Assembly (NCBI RefSeq): GCF_000332645.1
Contig: NZ_AMXN01000002.1
Span: forward strand, 186,001 to 250,000
DNA: 64,000 nucleotides
Source: Bacillus inaquosorum KCTC 13429
Lineage (GTDB): Bacteria; Bacillota; Bacilli; Bacillales; Bacillaceae
Direction of reading: 5' to 3'
Every line of letters starts with the position of its first letter. Position 1 is the first letter of the stretch. The position numbers and the translations under genes were made by a program. The notes beneath the pieces were generated by a model that ran no database searches, was not told the origin of the DNA, and worked only from the letters and a program-made list of their open reading frames with translations. This document shows, one piece after another, positions 56,171 to 64,000 of the stretch.

Positions 56171-56369
56171 TCCCCAAAAGCACTTAATCCTCCATCGAGA
56201 GATTTTCCCTGAGAAACAAAAAGTTATTGCGGTCTCACCGAAAATTTAAATTACGGTGCCGCCCTATTGCCTTTTCCTCTCCCAAAAAAATAAGGTTATG
56301 CCTCAAGTATTTAAAAGGGGATACTAATTATATCGCATTTGATTCAATTGTTTCTGTTGATATCAAATA

Positions 56370-56399
56370 AAAAAACCTCCATTTATGAAGGAGGTTTAG
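56370..56399. terminator. Terminator after rap-phr
   Basis: AAACCTCC and GGAGGTTT pair around a nine-base loop just beyond the phr stop. Confidence 0.8.
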
Positions 56400-56409
56400 G
56401 GTAGTATTA

Positions 56410-56541
56410 TCAAGTTTGAAGACGATCTGAAGCAATATGAAATGTGTTTTGAGTTTGGTTCTCTGTAAAGTCGGTACCGAAACCACATACTAAAACAAAT
56501 GACAAACCCAGGATAATGCTTAACCTCTTTTTAAAAGTCAT
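56410..56541 (-). CDS. Phr signalling prepeptide
   Basis: This 43-residue prepeptide has a basic N-terminus and hydrophobic signal sequence (MTFKKRLSIILGLSFVLVCG) and a polar tail ending SDRLQT. The last five residues DRLQT fit the Phr pattern with Arg in position 2 and a terminal Thr (compare ARNQT of PhrA and SRNVT of PhrE). Exported, cut and re-imported by Opp, it would inhibit the cognate Rap. Its start lies 11 bases inside the rap gene, the usual rap-phr overlap. Confidence 0.85.
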   Translation of the reverse strand: MTFKKRLSIILGLSFVLVCGFGTDFTENQTQNTFHIASDRLQT

Positions 56542-57658
56542 ACAGGCATTCTCCCCTTTGAATTTGTGTTTGAGTTTCAACCATTTTCTGATGATAAACA
56601 TAAGATGTTTCAAATTCTTTTGAGTTTGCATAAGCAGCTGCGGTCTCACAGGCAATGTCTTCAACATAAGAATAGTTCTTATTCTTCTCTAAGTATTCTA
56701 TGGTTTGATTAACTCCATGTTGATCCACCGCATCGACGTAAAGAGCTTTTAAATAACCCTGTAATTTTGCAAAAAGCTCATCACCTTGATAAAGAGCTGC
56801 TGACAAACCTTTCTTACTTACTTGGATAGCTTCATTCATTTTTCCTTGTTTAAAAAGGATTTTTGCATAAGAAAATAAAGAATGTGGCAAGTTTGTGAGC
56901 TTTTCTTTTTCTGTTATCTCCACAGCTTGCTTCATGAATACTTCCGCTTGCTCGTAATCGCCACTGTCAGCAAAATTTGTGCCTAAATTATATAACGCAG
57001 AACTAATCAACCTCTTGTTATTCAATTCCCTAGATAACTCTAATGCTTTTTCAAGATGCGGCTGACTTTTTTCATAACGTTTAAAATCTATATAATTCCC
57101 TGAAATAACAAACATACATTGAACTTTCCGCACCTTATAAAGTTCATATTGATTATAAATATCCAATGCTTGTTTAACGTGATGCATAGACACATGACTT
57201 TGCTTCATACCATAATATGCTTCAGCTAACTTAAAATGAAACTCTGCCCTTTCGATCTCATCAGGGACATGTATAAGCTGCTTTTCGGCTTCTCTATAAT
57301 AGTAGATAGCTTTCATGTATTGCTTCTTATCAAACTCGTACATCCCTCTGAAAAACAGAGAATAATACGACAAAAGACCAGATATGCCTTTATTTGAAGT
57401 CTCAATTTTTTCAAGAAGTTCGTCAATAGTTGGTCTTATACGTGTTGTTACGGGTTCCAAATAATCTAACATGAGTTGATGACGGAATTTCATTAGGGAG
57501 AAGTAAATGAGTAAATACTCATCTTCCTCCATCCGTTGGATTTCTTGCTCCACCTCTGCCTTTAAAATCTCTGCATCCGGGACACTAAATTGACGTATCA
57601 TTTTATACCATTCATTGATCTTTACGCCAACTTCTGACGATGATAAAACCGGATTCAC
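56531..57658 (-). CDS. Rap-family response-regulator phosphatase/inhibitor
   Basis: This 375-residue protein has an N-terminal three-helix bundle (INEWYKMIRQFSVPDAEIL to about residue 75) and a C-terminal TPR array (about 100-370). Raps dephosphorylate Spo0F or block ComA. The GTG at 57658 is used because AGGAGGGG precedes it and it gives the normal Rap length; the frame extends 49 codons more across an unrelated stretch and a terminator. It pairs with the overlapping phr. Position matches rapE of skin, but the peptide differs. Confidence 0.92.
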   Translation of the reverse strand: MNPVLSSSEVGVKINEWYKMIRQFSVPDAEILKAEVEQEIQRMEEDEYLLIYFSLMKFRHQLMLDYLEPVTTRIRPTIDELLEKIETSNKGISGLLSYYSLFFRGMYEFDKKQYMKAIYYYREAEKQLIHVPDEIERAEFHFKLAEAYYGMKQSHVSMHHVKQALDIYNQYELYKVRKVQCMFVISGNYIDFKRYEKSQPHLEKALELSRELNNKRLISSALYNLGTNFADSGDYEQAEVFMKQAVEITEKEKLTNLPHSLFSYAKILFKQGKMNEAIQVSKKGLSAALYQGDELFAKLQGYLKALYVDAVDQHGVNQTIEYLEKNKNYSYVEDIACETAAAYANSKEFETSYVYHQKMVETQTQIQRGECLYDF

Positions 57659-57762
57659 AGGACCCCTCCTTTTATGTCTTTTTATGTAATATTCTAACAT
57701 TTCCAAAAAGTGTTTGAACCGCAAAAAAACCGCAAACTTTTTATTCGGTTCGTTCATAATAA

Positions 57763-57791
57763 AAAAGCAGGCATTATGCCTGCTTTTTTGT
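57763..57791. terminator. Perfect palindromic terminator
   Basis: AAAAAAGCAGGCAT and ATGCCTGCTTTTTT form a perfect palindrome with runs on both strands; it contains the stop of the 58-codon gene upstream. Confidence 0.85.
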
Positions 57792-57950
57792 AAGGACTCT
57801 ATCAATTAAAAACATAAATAAACTGAATAACAAGGACATAACTAACATGTCGAGTATAGTAATCCCAGAATCTCTTTTTATTCCAAAAAACAAAATAGCT
57901 TGTAAAATTAAAGAGACCAGGAAAAACAATATGTACTTCATACTATTCAT
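57774..57950 (-). CDS. Small two-helix membrane protein
   Basis: This 58-residue protein starts MNSMKYILFFLVSLILQAIL, with a second helix in ILDMLVMSLLFSLFMFLIDR and a basic end LTKKQA. AAAGGAG lies about ten bases before the ATG and a palindromic terminator covers the stop, so it is probably real. I do not recognise the family. It lies just upstream of rap on the same strand, but the terminator separates them. Confidence 0.6.
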   Translation of the reverse strand: MNSMKYILFFLVSLILQAILFFGIKRDSGITILDMLVMSLLFSLFMFLIDRVLTKKQA

Positions 57951-58394
57951 GTTAGAACATCTCCTTTACCTTTTTAATCACCGATATAATGAATTCTACT
58001 TCTAAGATAAATCAAAGGCCAAAAAATTATCACTTATATCTTGTTCAGCTTGTTCCTCTAACTGACCAATTTAGGTGCACCGGACTTGTTTTACCAGGTT
58101 GTTTCTATATGACTATCAATTTTTCGTTTTCCCGTTCTTTATAACGGTAAAGAAGGTTATTCAAGTACTTTTATAAAATTGGCTATTCACGCATTTTATC
58201 TGTTGCACCTTACTGTGATAATCCTCATTAAAGAATTACTTATAGTATAATACTATTCACAAACATTCTGAAAATGTTTTCATCATAAAAGATGCAACAT
58301 GATATGCGCAGACCGAACAGCAGTAGGACTATCCTTCCAAAAAGATAGTGTATATACTAAAAAGCAAATATCTAAATTGTTTATCATTTATCCG

Positions 58395-58553
58395 CCGTTT
58401 TAATCGGACTTGCCTTTTTCGGATCTATGTCTAAGGCGAAATGGAGGAAGCATCCCGGAATGTAACTCCCGCACCTACTCATGAATTCCTTGTTTGATTC
58501 GATAAACAACATTAGTTGTAATTCCCTTTAGCCGTTTTAATAACGGCTTTTTC
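58395..58553 (+). other. Unresolved short transcription unit in the gap before the LXG gene
   Basis: The 770-base stretch 57951-58721 has no clear gene. On the plus strand a short frame reads LSAVLIGLAFFGSMSKAKWR and HPGM to a stop near 58463, and an AGCCGTT/AACGGCT terminator with T-run follows at 58530-58553. A terminator without a recognisable gene suggests a small peptide gene or RNA. Confidence 0.3.
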
Positions 58554-58721
58554 TTATTTTAGCCATGAAAAGCATTTCACAAAAGCTGGTCAAACCCCAA
58601 AAACTAGATCAAAAGACACAGATCGAATGATTCATTTCCACCATTTGATCCACATAACAGTTAGTTTCATCATTCTTCCATGGTAATATTTTGTTATACG
58701 ATTAAATGAGAGGGTATGATT

Positions 58722-60605
58722 ATGAAAGTCTTTGAAGCTAAAACACTTATGTCTGAAGCTACAGACCGCGCCAAAGAATATAAAGAACTAAGGACGCAAA
58801 TGGTCAACTTGAGAAAAGCTTTACAAAGCGTCGCTGAACTGGACGACAGCGAATTCTCAGGTAAAGGTGCTAACAACATTAAAGCATTCTATCACGACCA
58901 TGTTGGTGTCACTGATCAATGGATCGACTACATTGATATGAAAATCGCATTTTTTAACAGCATTGCCGGAGCTGTAGAGGACAAAGGTCTCTCTGATGCT
59001 TATATTGAAGAGTCTTTTTTAGAACATGAACTGGCTAACGCCCATAAAAAATCAAAGTCCATCATGTCTGAACAGAAAAAGGCCATGAAAGATATCCTAA
59101 ACGATATTGACGACATCCTCCCGCTCGACCTGTTTTCAACAGAAACCTTCAAGGATGAGCTTGCGGATGCCAATGACAAACGCAAAAAAACAATTGAAAA
59201 ACTAGGTGACCTTGACGAAGATTTACTGACAGAATATGCCCTATCAGAACCAAATGAACAATTCATCAAGTCAGATTTCCAAAAGCTCCAAGAAGCAACG
59301 GGCAAAGGTAAAAACGCTACGCCCATTCACTACAACGCTAAGGCGTACCGTGAGAGTGATATACATAAGAAAAAAGGTGATATTGAGAAACAGACTGAAG
59401 CCTATTTGAAGATTAAGAAAGAAGAAGCGAAGGAACGAGAGATAAAAGACTTAAAGAAAAAGCTTGCGAATGGTGTCTCAGATCCGGATGAGTATTTAGA
59501 AATTGCGAAGAAAATCGGATATGAGAACCTTGAACCTGCACAGTTACAGTATGTGGTGCAGCTAGAACAAGCAAAACAGCTGAAGTCCGTCGGTGAAAGT
59601 GTAATCAATGCAGGTAAAACGGCATTGGATATCATCGATGGGGTTAATGATGGGCTTAACGATGCGATTGATGATACGATATATAGCATCAAGGACTTGG
59701 TTGTAGGCGCATGGGAATTTTCACAGCTCCCTATGGAACTAAAACTTGCAAAAACAATTACAACAGTCTTAAGTGTCCCCTCCTACCCTAAAATAATTTG
59801 GACAAACATCGTCGATTCATGGAATGATAAAATGATAAATGGCGATGCATATACAAGAGCACATTATATCAGTTATGCGGTCGGTAATATCGTTGGTCCA
59901 AAAGGTGCAGGTGCTGCAGTGCAAACCCCTACTAAGCTTTCTAAAGTAGGTAAAGTGGTTGAAGGTGGAACAGCTGCTGCTCATGTCAATAAAGGGATAA
60001 ACAAAGGCAAAGCTTACATCAATTCTATTGTGAGAAATAAGAATGATCTTGCACTTGTCGGGATTGCCCAAGACATCGATAATACGTATAACTCAAAAAA
60101 CACTCCTCTACTAAAAAGTATTATTGAAGATAAAAAAGAGAGTGTACTTAGAAAATCTGAGACTTCTAACAACATGGGTATAGGTAATGTCAAGCAAGGT
60201 GATAGTACCCCTCTCGCACCTGGTGGAGGATTAGCTGCTCATGAGGCAAAAGGCGGGCATCTTATAGAAAGACATGTTGGGAAAACAGACGAAGAATTAA
60301 TAGAAAGACTGAGAACTGATCCTAACCCACATATTACAGCTTCATCTACTTTTAAAGATAGGGCTACGGCTGAGAGAATTGCTAATTCAGTTTTAAACGA
60401 TCCAAAAAATATAAAGAAAATCGAAAATTGGATTGATGATCCTAAAAAACCTAAATTAATGTTAAGATACAAGGGCGATGGAGAAATAATCGGCAGAAGT
60501 GTATCAAGAAATTCAGAACTAGTAGAAAACGTTACAAACGCAAAAATTATACTCAAAAAAGATAACAACGGTAACTTTATTCTTACAGGATATCCAACCA
60601 AATAG
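58722..60605 (+). CDS. LXG-domain polymorphic toxin with C-terminal RNase-like domain
   Basis: This protein of about 627 residues has an N-terminal LXG domain ([20 protein letters not shown] to about 230, mostly coiled coil) that targets the ESX/type VII secretion system, a middle region with hydrophobic segments (about 290-430) and a toxin tip (about 515-627). The tip begins [20 protein letters not shown] and resembles the CdiA-CT RNase (BECR-fold) domain; His residues there are catalytic candidates. ATG 58722 has correct spacing to GAGAGGG. The immunity gene follows by 16 bases. Comparable to YqcG of skin in place, not in toxin tip as far as I can tell. Confidence 0.85.
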   Translation: MKVFEAKTLMSEATDRAKEYKELRTQMVNLRKALQSVAELDDSEFSGKGANNIKAFYHDHVGVTDQWIDYIDMKIAFFNSIAGAVEDKGLSDAYIEESFLEHELANAHKKSKSIMSEQKKAMKDILNDIDDILPLDLFSTETFKDELADANDKRKKTIEKLGDLDEDLLTEYALSEPNEQFIKSDFQKLQEATGKGKNATPIHYNAKAYRESDIHKKKGDIEKQTEAYLKIKKEEAKEREIKDLKKKLANGVSDPDEYLEIAKKIGYENLEPAQLQYVVQLEQAKQLKSVGESVINAGKTALDIIDGVNDGLNDAIDDTIYSIKDLVVGAWEFSQLPMELKLAKTITTVLSVPSYPKIIWTNIVDSWNDKMINGDAYTRAHYISYAVGNIVGPKGAGAAVQTPTKLSKVGKVVEGGTAAAHVNKGINKGKAYINSIVRNKNDLALVGIAQDIDNTYNSKNTPLLKSIIEDKKESVLRKSETSNNMGIGNVKQGDSTPLAPGGGLAAHEAKGGHLIERHVGKTDEELIERLRTDPNPHITASSTFKDRATAERIANSVLNDPKNIKKIENWIDDPKKPKLMLRYKGDGEIIGRSVSRNSELVENVTNAKIILKKDNNGNFILTGYPTK

Positions 60606-60621
60606 AAAGAGAGGAAGTATC

Positions 60622-60912
60622 ATGGATGAAAGTTATGATTTCTTAGACGAATTAGAAAATTTTTTAGGTGCAACATTTCATCAAGATATCCGATCCCCTG
60701 AACACGCATTAGATGAATTTATTGAGGAAATTAGTAAAGAAGGTTTGCTATTTACAGTAAAGTACTGCGAAGAGTTTCTAAATAGCGATCTAACTAAAGA
60801 AGAAAAGGAAGACATTATAAAGTGTAATGCAGAAATATATTTCCCGACAATTGGATTACCACCTATAGAATGGTTGAAAAGTGTAATAGAACAACTAAAA
60901 GAAGCTATTTAA
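60622..60912 (+). CDS. Immunity protein for the LXG toxin (CdiI-like)
   Basis: This 96-residue acidic, helical protein starts MDESYDFLDELENFLGATF and has a LSKEE-type middle (SDLTKEEKEDIIKC). It resembles contact-dependent inhibition immunity proteins of the CdiI_2 kind. AGAGAGGAAG precedes the ATG. Position directly after the toxin and the strong negative charge, against a basic RNase tip, support the assignment. Confidence 0.72.
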   Translation: MDESYDFLDELENFLGATFHQDIRSPEHALDEFIEEISKEGLLFTVKYCEEFLNSDLTKEEKEDIIKCNAEIYFPTIGLPPIEWLKSVIEQLKEAI

Positions 60913-60922
60913 AAGAAACACT

Positions 60923-60957
60923 GAAAGGCCCCCATTTTATGAGAGGGCCTTTTTATA
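60923..60957. terminator. Terminator after the immunity gene
   Basis: AAAGGCCCCC pairs with GAGGGCCTTT around a short loop and is followed by T-run on plus; it also serves the amidase fragment on minus. Confidence 0.8.
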
Positions 60958-61430
60958 TTACTTCAATTTCGCTTCAATTTTCGCTTTAGTCTTAGGACCA
61001 TAAATGCCATCTGCTTTTAAACCATTCATCAGCTGAAATCGTCTAACTGCATCTGCTGTTTTCGGACCATATACACCGTCAATGCCGTTATTCTTCGCCC
61101 CTTTGTCTGGGTAAAAATAAAGAGCCACCAACGCTTTCTGAATCTGCCTTACGTCGTCTCCTTTTCGCATCGGGCTTGTCACTTTATAGACACCAGCAGG
61201 CAGCGCGTAAGACGTTTTTTTGCTGCTTGAGTTTGTTGTTTTCTTTTTAGCTGCACTTGCACTTGTTTTACTTGAGCTTGTTTTCCCACCTTACGCCTTT
61301 AATTCTTTTTCAATGGTAGCTTTAACTTAATTCCATGTTCCTCTTACACCAATCGACTTACGGTTCCCTGTGCCGTTTGTGCCGTCTCAGTGCGCCCGCT
61401 TATTCAACAATCATTTTCACCTAAATGCTT
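60958..61430 (-). pseudogene. CwlA-like amidase, decayed; binding domain still open
   Basis: On the minus strand the peptidoglycan-binding domain ([20 protein letters not shown] and the rest of 74 residues, stop at 60958) is intact. Upstream it reads through Lys/Ser-rich linker, then VKATIEKELKA with stops, and [14 protein letters not shown] before similarity ends near 61430. The LysM part and most of the amidase domain are gone. It is a shorter sister of the gene at 62204. Confidence 0.8.
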
Positions 61431-61522
61431 TTGTTTCGAACTGTGCAAAAAAATTACTTTGTACAAATCCACGCACCATTTTAACAGTAAAGTAATACTT
61501 TATAAAAAATGGAGGAAAAATC

Positions 61523-61720
61523 ATGAAAGATAACCAATATGAGGATTATATTATTGGGACTGTTATTTCGTTATTAGACATTCTAGTGATCATCCAAAGT
61601 AAAGATAATCAAATTTTAAAAATTGTACTTGTTGTCCTTTTAAATACGGTTACAAAAGATCATTTAATACGCATTTTATTAGTTTTGTTGACTATTATCT
61701 GGAGTGAGGTTTCAGAGTAG
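61523..61720 (+). CDS. Small hydrophobic protein of unknown family
   Basis: This 65-residue protein has two hydrophobic segments (GTVISLLDILVIIQ and LKIVLVVLLNTV to LLVLLTIIWS) joined by charged loops. AATGGAGGAAAAATC precedes the ATG, which makes it credible. It lies between two amidase remnants on the opposite strand. The 480 bases that follow to 62203 show no gene. Confidence 0.5.
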   Translation: MKDNQYEDYIIGTVISLLDILVIIQSKDNQILKIVLVVLLNTVTKDHLIRILLVLLTIIWSEVSE

Positions 61721-62203
61721 AAAGCAGACCAGATAGTGTACTATTTGTGCGATTTTTGCCATCCTAAGCTTCTTGCACAAACATGCCCCGTTAATTGAAT
61801 AACAAAAGAGCCTACAGTAGCAAACAAGGCTTTAACTCGTAGGTCGTGCGGCTTGGGTCTAATAAGCCTCATGGGATTCTTATTAAAATAAACTGTATAA
61901 AATAACTGCTCACTTAGGCTATTTATATAGATATGACATTTATGTACAAATGATTTTTATATAATAACTCATGGTACTGGTGAGGAATTATTTTATTAAT
62001 AACGTACACACAAGTTTTCAAATATACCTAGGCTTCGTAATGTAGTTCTCATTGTCAAAAGGTTATTTTATGGAGTGTAATAGCATTGGAGATATAAAAA
62101 ATAATCACCTCCTACTTAGAACATAATATACAAGCAGGAGTGACATATAAAGAAAAAGGAGACAGGTATAAATGGTATTTTGCCGCCCTATTCTTCCTCT
62201 TAA

Positions 62204-63085
62204 TTATTTCAAGAGAGATTCAATTTTCGCTCTCGTCATAGGTCCATAAATACCGTCCGCTTTCAGACCATTTACTGACTGGAACCGTTCAACCGGATTT
62301 GCTGTTTTCGGTCCATAAACACCATCTATACCGTTATTCTTTGCCCCTTTATCCGGGTAGAAGTATAGAGCTGCCAGCGCTTTCTGAATCTCTGTAACAG
62401 ACGAGCCTTTCATCATTGGGCTTGTCACTTTAAAGACACCAGAAGGCAAGGAGTATGATGATTTTTTACTGCTTGTTTTAGTGCTGGAAGAATTTGAGCC
62501 TTTCAGTTTCAACTTTTGGCCAACTGTGATTTTATTTGGATCCTTAATGTTATTCCAGCTCTGGAGGTTTGCCACACTTACCCCTTCCGACTTTGCAATT
62601 CCGGAAAGAGTATCGCCTTTTTTGACTGTGTAAGTCGATCCTGAAGAGCTACTTGAAGAACTATTAGTCTTCCCTCCCAAGGCCTTTAGTTCTTTTTCAA
62701 TTGCAGCTTTTACCGCATTCCACCTGGTCTCTGACAAAATACGATGTGGGCAGTACTTCCCGTTCCCGTCTTGATGCTTGCGGACACGATCAATGCCCCA
62801 GCCGCGTTCTTTAAGTAGCTGCGCCACAAACTTAATAGCGAGTTTTTCCGCTGCCTTATATCGTGCGCCTCCAGACTTGCTATAACAAATTTCGACACCA
62901 ATCGACTTACGATTCCCTGTGCCGTTTGTTCCATCTCCTGTATGCCAGGCGTTACGATTTGTAGGAATTCCTTGAATGACTTGTTTATCATCTACGGCAA
63001 AGTGAAAACTCGTTGAGCTTGTGTTGTTCTTCATATATGAAATTTCATTGGCTGCTGAAGCATCATGCGCTTCGGCTTCGCAGTT
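62204..63085 (-). pseudogene. Phage-type amidase with LysM and binding domain, 5'-truncated
   Basis: The frame is open from about 63085 to the stop at 62204; 276 codons follow the first ATG at 63034. It has most of amidase_2 ([45 protein letters not shown]), a LysM domain ([18 protein letters not shown] near 135) and a peptidoglycan-binding domain. The N-terminal 40 or so residues with the first zinc ligand (HNT motif) are missing and replaced by holin sequence, so it is probably inactive. No ribosome site precedes ATG 63034. Confidence 0.75.
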
Positions 63086-63233
63086 TCTTAAATTTCCATG
63101 CCTTAATTACTCCTGTTAAAACGTCAATTATGCTAAGTACTAGAAGTAAATCAAGGTACTTCACCCCTCCAAATAAATATACTCTTGCTAAATCTAATGT
63201 TTCAAAATTGATAAACAAACTTGTCTCCTCCAT
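63063..63233 (-). pseudogene. Phage holin (holin_4 family), 3'-truncated
   Basis: The ATG at 63233 follows GAGGAGGTGATT. It reads METSLFINF-type start, then ARVYLFGGVKYLDLLLVLSI and [20 protein letters not shown], stopping after 56 codons. This is the first 40 percent of holins such as YqxH of skin (about 140 residues). The reading frame breaks where the amidase gene begins in another frame, a deletion junction near 63065-63085. Confidence 0.75.
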
Positions 63234-63278
63234 TTCTAATCACCTCCTCAGAGGCAAATAAAAAAGGACAGCCGGATC

Positions 63279-63878
63279 TTATGAGACGGCAGTCCCTCTT
63301 ACAGAAAAGTTCCCATTTGATAAAGCTGTAAGCTCCATAACAATTTCTTTAAAACCAGTAATGTCAAAAGACCAGGCTTCAGATTTTCCTTTTGTGCTAG
63401 TGGCAAACGTTCCATCATCCACTTTTTGCCCTCTAAGGGCTCTTTTTGTTCCCGATAAGGATTTACCCCAGAACTTCAATTCACTTGTCTCAGCCGTTCC
63501 ATAAACCTCAATGAGTAACGTTTTGAATGATCCAACGGTGAATAGGTTACCCTCACCTATGGTTTCTGTTTTATCGTGAAAGACAAAATCCATTGTTTTT
63601 GCTTGAGTGTCTAATGAGCTAAGGTTCAGGCCTTCAGTCTGAACTTTTAAACGACCATCATCAGTTAAGCCGCTTTTATCTAACTCGACTGACAGCGGAG
63701 CAACTGCTGTAATAGGAACAGCTTGGTTAATGTTTATATCCTCTTCACCTGCGCCCAGTGACTGGTATAGTATAAATTCAGATTGTTGAAGGTTACCATT
63801 TACGTATCTGAAACGGAAATAGCGTTTAGTTAAGTGAATCCATTCAGTCTCGCCAAGCGTATTTGCTTTAACAACCAA
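63279..63878 (-). pseudogene. XepA/YqxG-like phage exported lytic protein, 5'-truncated
   Basis: The frame of about 199 codons carries the C-terminal two thirds of XepA of PBSX (RYFRFRYVNGNLQQSEFILY, then VEVYGTAETSELKFWGKSLS, end VRGTAVS). The only start is a TTG without a ribosome site. The N-terminal part is missing, and the frame upstream is closed at about 63910. A CDS from the TTG cannot be excluded. It precedes the holin, as in phage lysis cassettes. Confidence 0.7.
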
Positions 63879-63882
63879 TGAA

Positions 63883-63982
63883 GAGATTACGTTGGTTTTA
63901 CCGCTTCAATTGTTGTCTTATTCAAACCAAAGTTGAGCAGTGTTTTACTTTTTATTTCAGGGATTGGAGGACTTATATACAT
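63883..63982 (-). other. Short frame upstream of the XepA-like remnant
   Basis: ATG near 63980 reads MYISPPIPEIKSKTLLNFGL then NKTTIEAVKPT to a stop near 63887. It could be the 5' piece of another phage gene joined here by deletion. Too close to the window edge to judge. Confidence 0.3.
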
Positions 63983-64000
63983 TGACTGGTTCTACTTAAT

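Overview
The window is a chromosomal segment of a Bacillus of the B. subtilis species complex. From 1 to about 34.9 kb the gene order and protein sequences match the yqeZ-dnaK-comE-yqeG-sigK stretch of B. subtilis as I remember it. Evidence includes a CIRCE element before hrcA, the late-competence comEA-EB-EC cluster with divergent comER, sporulation genes (spoIIP, gpr, sda, nucB, cwlH, sigK), TTG/GTG starts with strong ribosome binding sites, and lengths matching the known proteins. Small differences and a different accessory content suggest it is not strain 168 itself.

Region 1 (1-34.9 kb, core). On the minus strand, read from high to low coordinates: yqeG-yqeH-aroE-yqeI-nadD-yqeK-rsfS-yqeM (ribosome assembly, NAD and shikimate housekeeping), comEA-EB-EC (DNA uptake), holA, gpr-spoIIP-yqxA (spore genes), lepA-hemW, the heat-shock operon hrcA-grpE-dnaK-dnaJ-prmA-rsmE-mtaB, rpsU-yqeY, and the sigma-W-type gene yqeZ cut by the window edge. 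Plus-strand genes are yqeW, rpsT, yqzM, comER, sda, yqeD, yqeB and sigK. yqeF, cwlH, yqeC and nucB lie between sda and sigK on the minus strand. sigK is one uninterrupted 242-codon gene, with no skin element inside it.

Region 2 (34.9-55.2 kb, accessory, AT-rich). Three degenerate direct repeats carry the 5' end of a serine recombinase gene very like spoIVCA/cisA, the skin excisionase. Between them sit efflux pumps, a metallo-beta-lactamase-fold hydrolase, Lrp/AsnC regulators with an isochorismatase-like hydrolase and a luciferase-like monooxygenase, a complete persulfide/sulfur-transfer regulon (yrkD-J type, with a CstR-like repressor and four operator-like boxes), a TetR-SDR-dehydrogenase group and an HxlR-reductase group. 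The last two have their own palindromic operator candidates.

Region 3 (55.2-64 kb, decayed prophage-like). From the third recombinase relic rightward come a phr remnant, a rap-phr pair, an LXG polymorphic toxin with its immunity gene, two broken amidase genes, a truncated holin and a truncated XepA/YqxG-like protein. This is the order of the recombinase-proximal part of the B. subtilis skin element as I recall it. The simplest reading is a decayed skin-like prophage lying about 20 kb away from an intact sigK, with its recombinase reduced to fragments. No tRNA, rRNA or CRISPR array was seen.
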